Origin: Chloranthus sessilifolius
Lineage: Eukaryota > Streptophyta > Magnoliopsida > Chloranthales > Chloranthaceae
Length of the DNA: 64,000 nucleotides
Direction of reading: 5' to 3'
Assembly (NCBI GenBank): GCA_021018995.1
Contig: CM037590.1
Span: forward strand, 84,724,097 to 84,788,096
Shown: in pieces, positions 31,812-41,541 of the stretch
Layout: every line of letters begins with the position of its first letter
Numbering within the stretch: position 1 is the stretch's first letter
The notes under the pieces: generated by a model
The model's database searches: none
Told to the model about the DNA's origin: nothing
Seen by the model: only the letters and a program-made list of their open reading frames with translations
Position numbers and translations under genes: made by a program

Positions 31812-32969
31812 TATGAACATATTGCCATCCACTCTTTAGTTCCCTGGAAATGTGTCCCCGAAAGTGATGTCCCCAGTATTCTGGCCATGTGCTATGAAAA
31901 TGCTTGTGGGGGTCACTTTAGTGGGAGAAAAATAGCTGACAAAGTGTTACAGTGTGGGCTCTATTGGCCTTCTCTTTTCAGAGATGCCAATACATGCTGC
32001 AAGACTTGTGAAAGATGTCAGAAACTAGGAGGCATGTCTAAACAAAATTCAATGCCTTTACAGCCCATCCTTGTTGTAGAACTGTTTGATGTGTGGGGTA
32101 TTGATTTTATGGGCCCCTTTCCTCCTTCGAATGGTTTTCATTTCATCTTAGTGGCAGTGGACTATGTTTCCAAATGGGTAGAAGCCATTGCCACAAGAAC
32201 TAATTATAATCAGGTGGTCCTCAAGTTCATAAAGCAGAATATCTTCTCCAGATTTGGTACCCCTAGAGCCATTATCAGTGATGGGGGGAGCCATTTCTGT
32301 AATAGAAATTTTGAGAGCATGCTCAAGAAATATTCTGTCACCCATAGGATTGCTACTCCCTACCACCCACAAACCAGTGGGCAAGTTGAAATTTTAAATA
32401 GGGAGATCAAGCATATCCTTCAGAAGACAGTGAGGACTGATAGGAAGGATTGGGCTGACAAGCTTAATGATGCACTGTCGGCTTATAGGACAGCCTATAA
32501 GACCCCCATTGGTATGTCCCCATTCAGACTGGTCTATGGCAAGGCCTGTCATCTCCCAGTGGAGTTAGAACACAGGCCCTATTGGGCAATCAAACATTTA
32601 AATCTAGATCTAACTTCTGCTGGTCTTCACAGGTCACTGCAGCTGTTTGAATTGGAAGAACTGAGGATGGATGCGTATGCCAATACCAGGATCTACAAGG
32701 AAAGGTCCAAAACTTTCTTTGACAAAGAGCTGTTGAGAAAGAGTTTTATTGCTGGTGATAAGGTTTGGTTATTTAACTCCAAACTTAAGTTTTTTTTGGG
32801 CAAATTGAAATCCAGATGGGAAGGTCCTTATATTGTCATGCATGTTTCCCCATCTGGTGCTGTGGAAATCAAGGATCCCAAGTCTGGGAGAACCTTGAAA
32901 GTGAATGGTCAGAGGCTTAAGCCTTGTTTTGAAAAACCTGTTGAACCCATGGACACCATTCACCTTTAA
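31812..32969 (+). pseudogene. pol: Integrase of element 4, nearly whole but detached
   Basis: The open frame from 31887 codes 360 residues. The zinc domain has CYENACGGHF and CKTCERCQ. Its first His is Tyr here (CAT in element 6, TAT here), so zinc binding is probably lost. The core shows the catalytic triad in [23 protein letters not shown] and SGQVEILNREIK. The C-terminal part has RWEGPYIV and VNGQRLKPC. A stretch of about 150 bp before the zinc domain is lost, and a 22-bp direct repeat (31788-31809 and 31824-31845) marks the scar. There is no chromodomain. Confidence 0.88.
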
Positions 32970-33611
32970 GAAGATCCTTCTTCAAATTGATCCACAGGTG
33001 TGTCATTACTGCATCATATGTAGGATGTTTTTGGTTGATTTATCTTACTTGTTTATATTCTTTAGGAAAAGGGCTAGCTTCCTTGTAAAGCTTTAGCTGT
33101 GTGAAAGAGTTGAGGGTTTTGGGGCTTTGGGTTTTTAAAAGAGGAAGAAGAAGGGAAAATATGCCGGATCAGTGTGCGCCGAGCTTAGGTTTTTTGAGAA
33201 AAAGATTTGTGGACTGGTGGAAAGGAAGGATCGCCATTGGTTTCAACGTGTGAGTCATTTGGGCGCTCTTGAAACCATTTCTTTTGAGATGAAATCATGT
33301 GATTTGAATCATTATTAGTAGCGGGGGGTTGTGTGAAGTGTGCGTGGGGAGGTTGCTGACATTTTCGAGTGCTTGGTCGTGATCGTGGAGCTTGGAAGAA
33401 ACTGATGTGGGCTTGGAAACTTTTTTTTTGCGAAATGGAGAAGATGATCCGATCTATGGGTTAATCAATCAATTTAAGGTGAGAAATCCATGTTAGATGA
33501 GTTTTAAATACATTATTTTATGGTTGTATAATTGTATGTGAGATTTGGGTTAAATTTGAGGAAGAAAAATTGGATTTGGAATGAGAAAACCAAGGATTGA
33601 GCGAAATTTGT

Positions 33612-33930
33612 GATTTTGATTGATCGAAATGGATTTGATCGATCGAATTTGACTTGAGAATGTTAAAATTTAATTTTTGAAGGATTTCGATTGATCGAAA
33701 TGGATTCGATCGATCGAATTTGACTTGAGAATGTTAAAATTTGATTTTTGAAGGATTTCGATCGATCAAAATGTGTTTCGATCGATCGAATTGAAAACTC
33801 GATCGATCGAAAAGTATAAAATAGGAGGTTTAAGGATTTCTGTTGGAATTCGATCGATCGAAATGAATTTTGATCGATCGAGTTTCAAATTCGATCAATC
33901 AAAATTAGATTTCGATCGATCGAATTTGAC
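33612..33930. repeat. TCGATCGA palindrome array with a 71-bp tandem repeat
   Basis: At least ten copies of CGATCGATCG or one-base variants. The first part is a tandem repeat of about 71-74 bp (GATTGATCGAAATGGATT ... TTGAAGGA), with starts near 33612 and 33686 and a partial third near 33757. The rest is irregular. Confidence 0.8.
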
Positions 33931-34499
33931 TGTGCGTGCCAACACTTCTTTGGTGTTTTGGCTGTAACATTTTATGCCAAACTCCGATTGACGTGATTCT
34001 TATTGCATTAGAAAGAAGACATCGAGATCAACAACTTTTATGTTTTGATGAACTCATGAATCTAAAGTTTTTAAGGTTGAAAGTCTATGGGAAGTTACAT
34101 CAAATTTCAAAATTTCATGAATTTGTCCGTTTCCGCCTCGTGTTGAGAAACATTTATAGATGTCTAAGTTTCTAGTAACTAGAGTTGGCCTTTGATACAT
34201 TATATATTTGTGTTATAGATTGAGGGAGGAAAGCCATAGATAGAGCTTTGCTTGGCTTCGCACAGCATCGAGGTTAAGGTAGGGGAAACTCAGAGTATGT
34301 TTACATTTTATGAATTTGGTTTATAGCTTCTTGATATGATTGAATGAAAATGAAAAATTATAAGTTTGACCTTATTTGTACTAGTGTTTGAATTCTTTGA
34401 AACTAGAACTGGAATTTTATGAATTTGAGAAGTTGCTATTTGATTGTATTTGAAAACGGAATAGTTTTGCATCATTGACTAATACTTGAATTTATGTAT

Positions 34500-34960
34500 T
34501 TGAAACTCCACAAAATGAACTTGAAATATGAACTTGAACATCAATTTGGAACTTGAATTCGACCTCTAAGTCCGAACCGTGAATCTGTTGATTTCAAACT
34601 CCGAGCTTGAATCTGAATCTGTCTTTGAATCCGAAACCTCGATCCATTCTTGAATCCAAACTTGATACTTGAACTTGTTACTTGAATCTGAACTTGAACT
34701 TGAACCTTGAACTTGAGGCAGAGAGGAGTAGAGGCTCCAGAGAGGGGTAGAGTCCCTGGGGTTTTAACCTTGTTCCTTCCACATAGGATGCTCTATTCCC
34801 GAGACATGGGATGCTTTGGTCTTAGATTGGTTATTTGTCGCAAATTCGACATTGTTTGCAAATCCGAATGTGAACCTCGATGTGAACTTGAACCTTGATT
34901 CGAATGTGAACCGTGATTCAAATGTGAACCTTGATGTGAACTTGAACCTTGATTCATAAA
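34500..34960 (+). repeat. GAACTTGAATC minisatellite
   Basis: Degenerate 6-24-bp units such as GAACTTGAATCT, GTGAACCTTGAT and GTGAACTTGAACCTTGATTC. Apparent ORFs here on either strand are translations of the repeat. Confidence 0.7.
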
Positions 34961-35602
34961 TTCGTCCGAATCCTAGAAAATAAGAAATAAGAAATTTGTT
35001 TTGCTTTCCTTTTGACACAAAAATATGTGAACACAGATTATTGGTTAAAATTTAATTTTTTAAATTTATTACTGATAGGATTTTTCAAATACCGTTTTCA
35101 TATGAAAATGCTTTGATGGTTGTCATTGAATCTATGAATTTTATCTGATAAGATGTAACTGCTATTGAATTTTCTCTATTGAGCTTAGATGTTAGCTCAC
35201 CCCGACTATACATCACAGGTGTAGGTTTAAGGAGGGCCCAGACTACACACTTGAAACAAAGGAGCTTCCGCATAAGGTATTGTACTCAGTTTTGGGATTG
35301 TAGAATTTGTGCCTTGTGGATTTGGTGAGTTAAGGTTTGGTACATTGGTACTGTTGTACACCACGGTTGGTGATGGTTGGCCATCACTGGTGTTTGTTTA
35401 GTTCTGTACATGTTAGATATTAGAACTGGAGATTTTTATTCATGACATATGTAACTTTGCTTTGATTTTCATAAGTAAATGGATGTGCCAAGTTTTTTGT
35501 AACAGATTGTGATCTACGATCTGGTAGTCCAGGTTTTCCCATTCGGTTTACGAAAAAAAAAAAGTCTCAAAATTTTAGGTTGGGAAAATTTGGGCTGTCG
35601 CA

Positions 35603-36690
35603 TGTATTCTGCCCAAGAAGCCTCTAACTTCTTTCTCGGTAGATGGTGGTGGCATTTTGACGATAGCTTTTACTTTGACCGGATCGACCTCGATGCCTCT
35701 TCACTGACTATGGAGCACAATATCTTTACTGGCATGGCACCGAATGTGCATTTATGAGTCAGACGCAACCTATATTTTCTCAGCCTCTTAAACAACTTTT
35801 GGAGGTTTACCACACGATCACCTCTCTCTTGAGACTTAGCTATCATGTCATCAACATATACCCCAATTTCTTGGCGCATCTTGTCATGGAGGAGTGTCGT
35901 CATTGCCCTCTGATATGTTGTTCCAGTATTTTTTAATCCGAACAACATGACTCGTTAGCAGAAAGTTCCTCATGGGGTGATGAGCATTGTCTTTTCTCGA
36001 TCTGCTTCCGCCAATTTGATCTGATTGTAATCAGAGAATCCATCCATGAATGAGAGCATCTCATGACTAACAATATTATCGACCAACATGTCGATGTGTG
36101 GTAAAGGAAAGTCGTCTTTCGGGCTTGCCTTGTTAAGATTTATGAAGTCGATGCACATGCAAAACTTTTCATCTTTCTTCGGTACTGGGACGATGTTGGC
36201 TAACCACTGCAGGAATTTGGAGACCATGAGGAAACCCGTGGCGTACCTCTTTATGACTTAATCTTTCACCTTCAACATCCACTCTGGCCGAAGACATCTT
36301 AACTTCTACTTGACTGGCTTAACGTCGAGATATAGCGGCAGCTCATGCTCGACCAAATCGGTATCCAAACCCGGCATATCCTCGTATGACCATGCAAAAA
36401 CGTCTTGGTATGACCAAAGGAAATCAATTATATTTTTTCTTTCCTTGAGAGACAACGATGTTTCGATTTTAGTGATTCTAACAATCTCCTCGGTACCCAG
36501 ATTGACATCTTCAGTCTCGTCAACGATCAAGGTAGGGCCATGCTCAAAATCGACATACCATTCGAGGAGCTCATTAGGAACTCCTCAATTAAGTCCTCGC
36601 CATCCAAATTCGTGACTTCTACCTCTTCTTGTATTTCTACAGGAAAGAGGTTGACTTCACGTCAGGCGAGTTCTTCTACTAAGGCATCAT
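35603..36690 (-). pseudogene. pol: Element 5: reverse transcriptase fragment of a Tat/Ogre-like element
   Basis: Read on the minus strand from 36690 down: an acidic lead-in, YQDVFAWSYEDMPGLDTDLV and VEHELPLYLDVKPVK. Then come VPVPKKDEKFCMCIDFINLN, LSFMDGFSDYNQIKL, FGLKNTGTTYQRAMTTL and YVDDMIAKSQERGDRVVNL, and after frame breaks EKEVRGFLGRI at the very edge (35603-35650). These are strong Tat/Ogre RT motifs, different from the FMDDF type of families alpha and beta. Frameshifts lie near 36290, 35960 and 35700. The orientation is opposite to element 2, so it is probably a separate insertion. Confidence 0.88.
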
Positions 36691-37153
36691 TTTTCTAACT
36701 TTTTTTCAAATTTTGAAAGATATTATTTTTGGAGTTTTTTGTGTTTTTTCTATTTTTTTATGGTTTTCCTTTTCTTTGGAGATGGGCCCTTGGTGTGGCG
36801 GGTCTCTATATACACAGGGTATTTCTTGACAAGGGCAAATCTCACTTTTTATAAGTTTTTTTTTTTTTTGGAAAGTTGGTATCATATTTACGACCACAAA
36901 ATACTTCCAAAGTCAGGAGTAATGATATCTAATTTCTTACTTGTGGTGTCTCACCTTTACCTGGTTTGATGGAGGAGGCTGATTGAAATGGTCGTTGAGA
37001 GTCAGTCTCCATCATATTTATCATTGGTTCGTCTGGGACCCACCTGGTCCTCAAATGTTAACAAGGGTTTGTGGTGGTTTATGCCTGAGTTTGGTATTGA
37101 TGGGGGTACCTCCACCTCAAAAAGGGACAGGGATGCAAGGCCTATTTCCATAT
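36691..37153. other. Unassigned stretch between element 5 and element 6
   Basis: It begins with an AT-rich, T-run patch (36700-36870). More balanced sequence follows, with CACCTGGTCCTC and GGGACCCACC. It may be further minus-strand Tat-derived sequence upstream of the RT, but I see no recognisable protease motif. The last 5 bp before the LTR of element 6 are CATAT. Confidence 0.35.
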
Positions 37154-38129
37154 TGTTAAGACTTGAAAAGTACCACTTTTCACCCCTTAACTTAATCTCT
37201 GTTGGGCCCTTAATCATTTAATAAAAGTGTTTTAAGCTTGTTCTGTAGGTAATGAACAGCAGCTGTAATAAGGCCTTAATCCTGCTAAGGAGCCCACTTT
37301 TTCCCCAGAAGTCTCTCAGAAGAAGGGAAGCTGGATCCAGAAAAGAACTTGACTGCATGAAGGCAAAGCACAGCAGCAACAGAGAAAGAAATGAGCCTCG
37401 CGCAGTTGCCGTAAGGTTCAAAGGATTCAGAAAGTAAGCCTCGCGCAGTCCTCGCAAGTTTCCCAAGACTTCATACCAATTGTCCGCACTGTTCTCGCGT
37501 AGTTTTGTGACAGAAGGGCTTCAGAATCATGACTCGCGTAGCTCTTGCGAAGCTCAAGCACTTAAATGCTCGCACAGTCTCGTGCAGCTCAAGAAAGCAG
37601 CACTCAAAACCTCACGCAGTTCACTCAAATAAGCTGAGGAGAGAGAGAGAGAGAGAGCTCTAGGTATTTCTGCGCGTAGCTGTCGTGCAGTGGCCGCGGG
37701 ATGCAAAACTTTAGAAAAACCTCTCGCGCAGTTTAGAGACCAATGCACATCACGCCCTCACGAGGATCCTAGCAAAGATCCATTGAGAAACAAACTGCTC
37801 ACACTATTCCCGCACCATTCAGAAGGAAAGTGTAATCCCACGAAGACCAGAGCAATCCAGCGAGGATTCAATGCTCTATCGCGCGACTGCTTAAGCTGCA
37901 AACTAAGACAATCATGCGACGGCTAGAATTTCAAGTTAATCTAATCTTGCAAAGACCGTGCTACCACGCGACAGTCTTGGAAACCAGTGCTACCTGGCGA
38001 GGCTCTGGACTCTAACTCTCCCTCACTTCTACAGAGGACATTCTGAGAACTTCCAGTAATTAGGGCATGCACTCCAATGCTCCAATTTCTATACACGCAT
38101 CTCGAGGCATCCAAGGAACAGTATTAGGC

Positions 38130-38195
38130 CACGTGGCATCGATAAAATTAGGGTTTCCTAACCCTAATGCGCCACCAAACTGGCTGCTATATAAA
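38130..38195 (+). promoter_or_regulatory. Core promoter of the element 6 LTR: G-box, telo-boxes, TATA
   Basis: CACGTG (38130), TTAGGG ... CCCTAA inverted pair (38148-38167) and TATATAAA (38188-38195) are packed in 66 bp. G-boxes are bound by bZIP and bHLH factors in plants. The element 4 LTR has lost the G-box but keeps the other two. Confidence 0.6.
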
Positions 38196-38687
38196 CCTAA
38201 GATTGGTTTAGGTTTAGGGCTCTCGGAGGATAGAATTTTGTCTATCTTCTTTTTACAATAGCTGTAGATCTCTAGGGAGGTTTTAGGTAGATCACTTTTT
38301 ACTTTTTTTCTCTCCATAGCCTAGCACTTGCTGGCTATGCCTTTGTATGCTTATTTGGTTTCGATTTAATAAAATTTCATGATTGGGTGTTTTACATGTA
38401 TGGGATTGAAGTTTGAGATTGAGTTGTTCTGTACAAGGTTGCTGCCTTGAGATCCTCCATTGATAGGTTGTATTATGAGCAATGGAGGACTATTTTTAAA
38501 GATCTATTTAGATCCAAGTGACCTGTGTGTCTGAGCTAACATGCTCCCATACAAGCTTAGCCCCACCACAGGATCCACTAGATCTGAAATCCCCCTGGGA
38601 GCCTGAGCTTGTGGCCTTCTGAACATGGTGGTGACAACAATGTTCTTGTTCTGTTTTGGACCTCTGTGAGGAGGATAGCCTCTGGGA

Positions 38688-38717
38688 TAGTCTGTGACCA
38701 TTTAAGTGGACGGGTTA
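38688..38717 (+). other. Conserved RNA hairpin, first copy (element 6 LTR)
   Basis: TAGTCTGT and ACGGGTTA: all eight pairs are possible if G-U is allowed, which holds for RNA of this strand only. Loop TTTAAG. Confidence 0.65.
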
Positions 38718-39117
38718 TAGCCTTAGGGTGAGGCCAATCCAGAGATCCAAGACAGATTCTTCTTCTCTGCACTTGTGCTTGTAGCCCTGTGAGAGATTGT
38801 GCAGAGACAAACTCCCCTGTATTTGTATAGACCCGCCATCAGATGGCAGATCTGGTTTGGTTATAGAGATTGTAGGCTTGTGACTGGATCACTGCAGTCT
38901 TTCTATAGCAGTGAACAGCTAGACCTAAGGCTGCACTCAAACTCTTGCTGGTTCTATGTGTCTGGGCTAACATGCTCCCATACAGGCCTAACCCCACACA
39001 TAGCACTTTAGAGGTTGAGGTTCCCTATGGATTCTTGTGCTTGTAGCCTGGATGAAGTAGTGCTTACAATGATAGACTTGTTCTGACCCATCTCTGGACT
39101 GTGGTTCCCCAATTGGA

Positions 39118-39147
39118 TAGTCTGTGACCATTTAAGTAGACAAGTTA
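39118..39147 (+). other. Conserved RNA hairpin, second copy (element 6 LTR), partly decayed
   Basis: TAGTCTGT and ACAAGTTA leave one mismatch in the outer stem, and the inner stem is CCA/TAG. Spacing to the first copy is 430 bp, as in element 4. Confidence 0.55.
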
Positions 39148-39663
39148 TAGTCATAAAGGGATTGGATCATGGCACAGAGATGAGTTGGATTCTTTCTCCT
39201 TAGTGGTGATAATGTAGCCATTGGACAGGACTTCTATAGCAGTAGATCTGAATTTGAGTCATGAAACCCATCAGATTTGAACCTAATAGCATACTTCTCA
39301 CCCCTTTTATATTTATTTTCCCACTCCATCCGTTTTCTCAACCCTTTCTATGGTTTAGACATTAAGTTACCTTAGGATTTAGAATTTAGTGACCTTAAAT
39401 CCCCTTCCATTTAGGATTGCCAGATCTGGAGAGCCTACTAATGGTGGTTCCCTCAGAGCTTTAGATCAACTTTTCCTGTGGGACAAACTCTTACTTATCA
39501 AAACTTGCTACAACAGGCCCTGTATCTTGAAGGACTGTGCATATTTTAGGCTCGCTGCTCTGCCATTCTCAATCCACCTTTCATTCATTTTCATTCACCC
39601 CATTCTTATAACTGTCTCCAATAAAAGTCAGTAGCAAGCATTAAAAATATCCCAACAAGTTTT

Positions 39664-39679
39664 TAGCGCCGCTGTCGGA
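39664..39679 (+). other. Degraded primer binding site (element 6)
   Basis: TAGCGCCGCTGTCGGA compares with TGGCGCCGTTGTCGGGGA in element 4, with several changes. It sits at the right distance after the LTR. The following 0.4 kb (39680-40105) is leader with no supported gene. Confidence 0.65.
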
Positions 39680-40105
39680 TAATTTTGATCTAATAGTAGA
39701 CTCTAGAATTTTGTATTCTTTGTTCTTTGGTAGCTGTACTTGTGAATAATTGATACTGCTGATTTACATTTGGAATTTTTCTTGCAGATCTGGACCGTAG
39801 CAGAGAAGGAGACTGGAATTGCATTGAGAGTCTAGCTACCTCCGTTTGCACTTCTCTAACCTTCAAAACCTCAGTTTATTTCTCCTTTGAAGATTCCATA
39901 AGAAGTTGATTTGGATAGTTATAATTTTTTCTTGTGAAATGTGCTTGCGAATAGTTGCCCCTGCTGTTGGTGTGTGTGCATGTTAGGAAGGAGATTTCTC
40001 AGTCCTACTTTAGAGCCTACTAACTCTAAGATTGAAAGGGGTAGAAGACCGAGAAGGCACAGACACACCACAGTCGAGCCCCCTATTGAAATAGAGACAA
40101 CAGTA

Positions 40106-41536
40106 ATGGGTGAAGAGCAACCTAGAACATTGAAGGAATTGAATGCTCCGGATGATTACAATTCTCCATTCAGCATTCAATTCCCAGATGTTCAGGGTAA
40201 TTATGAGATCAAAACTTTCATCATCCAAATGCTTCCATCTTTCCATGGGCTTAGCGAGGAAGACCCTTACAAGCACATTGACTAGTTCTTGGCCCTGTGT
40301 ACGACATTCTCCATTGCTGGTTTGGGACTAGAAGCCACTAGGTTAAGGCTTTTTCCTTTCTCCTTAAAGGACAGGGCCATGACCTGGTTATCTACTCTCC
40401 CAAATAATAGCATCACTTCCTAGAAAGACCTCCAAACAAGATTTCTGTCTAAATTTTTCCCAGAGACCAAGACTAGCCAATTGAGGAAGGGCATACTTTC
40501 TTTTGCCCAATCCCCAACTGAAGATTTTAACCAATACCGGGATAGATTTAAGGAGATGTTCAAACAATGTCCCCACCACAAGATCCCTGACTGGCAACTT
40601 GTCCAGAGCTTCTACAATGGGATTGATGAGAAGAGCAAAGACATGGTAGATGCCACTTGTGGTGGAACATACATGCATAAAACAGCTGATGAGGCATGGG
40701 ACTTATTCGAGGGCATAAGTGAAAATGCTTTCCAGAAGATGTCCTCATCTAGAACTGTTCAAGAGCCTTCTCCTAAGCTGGGGGTTCTGAAACTTATAAA
40801 GGAAAGATGTATGAAGTTAGAGAAAACGATGACCTGAGACTGCAGATGGCCAATCTTACTGAAAGATTTGATAAACTTTTGACTGTGGTGCAGCCCAGAA
40901 TGGCTGCACAAGTGATGGAGGCATGTTTGATATGCCAATCTCCACAGCATACAGTGGAAGAATGCCCATCTGCAGGGCAATACCCTAAGTTTGTAATGGA
41001 ACAGGCTGCTGCTGCCCAATCTTTTGGACATCAACAATTTGGTGGTTACAATAAATAACCATATAGATACCAGTACCAAAATGCTGGTTACCAATGGAGA
41101 GACCACCCAAATTTGAGGTGGAGGCAAGACAATTATATGCAGCCACAGCAGATGTTGGCCTTACCTCAAAGGCCACAGCAGCAGTTTAACCAGGGTTATG
41201 CCCAAAGGTCGAATTTCAAACAACAGCAGCCCCAACAACAAAATCAATTGGTAGTTCCCCAACCTCAGCCCCGAAGTGCTTCTTCTGAGGACCAGGTTTT
41301 GGCCCAATTGCAAAGCCTTGAACCCTTAAGTCAGACTGTGACTTCTCACAGTCAAAGCATTAAGAAAATAGAAGAGCAGCTTGGCCAAATAGCCAATGCT
41401 CTGGCTAAGAGAGAGGAGGGCAGGTTGCCAAGCCAACCAGTAGCCAACCCAAAGGGCCAGTATTCCATCGGAGAAGGCTCCTCAAATTTTGAGGGGGACC
41501 AATGCCATCACAGCCTTAAGTCTAGCAAGCTGGTAG
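40106..41536 (+). pseudogene. gag: Gag of element 6, 5' part up to the insertion of element 7
   Basis: It starts MGEEQPRTLKELNAPDDYN, as in element 4. The core has MLPSFHGLSEEDPYKHID, LFPFSLKDRAMTWLSTLPNN and QCPHHKIPDWQLVQSFYNGI. The zinc knuckle CLICQSPQHTVEEC is intact (CX2CX4HX4C) near 40925. Stops at 40283 (CAG in element 4), 40421 (TGG in element 4) and 41056 (CAA in element 4), plus a frame change near 40790, break it. The Gln-rich tail (QQQFNQGYAQRSNFKQQQ) runs to the insertion; the frame continues at 55156. Confidence 0.9.
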
Positions 41537-41541
41537 ACAAC
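41537..41541. repeat. Target site duplication ACAAC, left flank of element 7
   Basis: ACAAC directly before the LTR; repeated at 55151-55155. The uninterrupted site is visible in element 4 near 29047 (AAACAACCAGG). Confidence 0.93.

Larger units (their letters stand above)
24717..33068 (+). mobile_element. Element 4: Athila-like retrotransposon, family beta, 3' end missing
   Basis: It has a 2447-bp 5' LTR, a tRNA-Asp primer site, gag, protease, RT-RNase H and integrase in order. It matches element 6 until CTTTAGGA at about 33068, then diverges. The extra post-pol ORF and 3' LTR are absent. It interrupts the gag of element 2. The 5 bp before it are GCAGC, but a matching right flank cannot be tested because that end is lost. 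Confidence 0.88.
33069..35602 (+). repeat. Unassigned LTR-like stretch with TCGATCGA array
   Basis: About 2.5 kb without a supported gene, between the break in element 4 and element 5. It contains a TCGATCGA array (33612-33930), a TATA-like TATAAAAT near 33815, a GAACTTGAATCTG-type minisatellite (34500-34960) and an end reading GGGCTGTCGCA at 35602. The end and the layout fit an LTR, perhaps of a chromovirus, but I could not find a matching start, primer site or target duplication. Short open frames are frame accidents of the repeats. Confidence 0.35.
37154..39657 (+). repeat. 5' LTR of element 6 (2504 bp)
   Basis: TGTTAAGACTTG to CCCAACA. It matches the LTR of element 4 throughout, with U3 TCGCG words (37395-37980), a CACGTG G-box (38130-38135), inverted telo-boxes (38148-38167), TATATAAA (38188), and hairpins at 38688 and 39118. 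A GAGAGAGAGAG run lies at about 37641-37660. Confidence 0.92.

Noticed and set aside
34764-35018. A repetitive minus-strand protein (RFKFTSRFTFESRF)
   Set aside because: It is the translation of a GAACTTGAATC minisatellite; open frames appear on both strands.
33530-35607. A solo LTR from TGTGAGATTT (about 33537) to GGGCTGTCGCA with a TGTA-type duplication
   Set aside because: The flanking bases do not match over 5 bp, and the left flank is not the continuation of the RT seen on the right.
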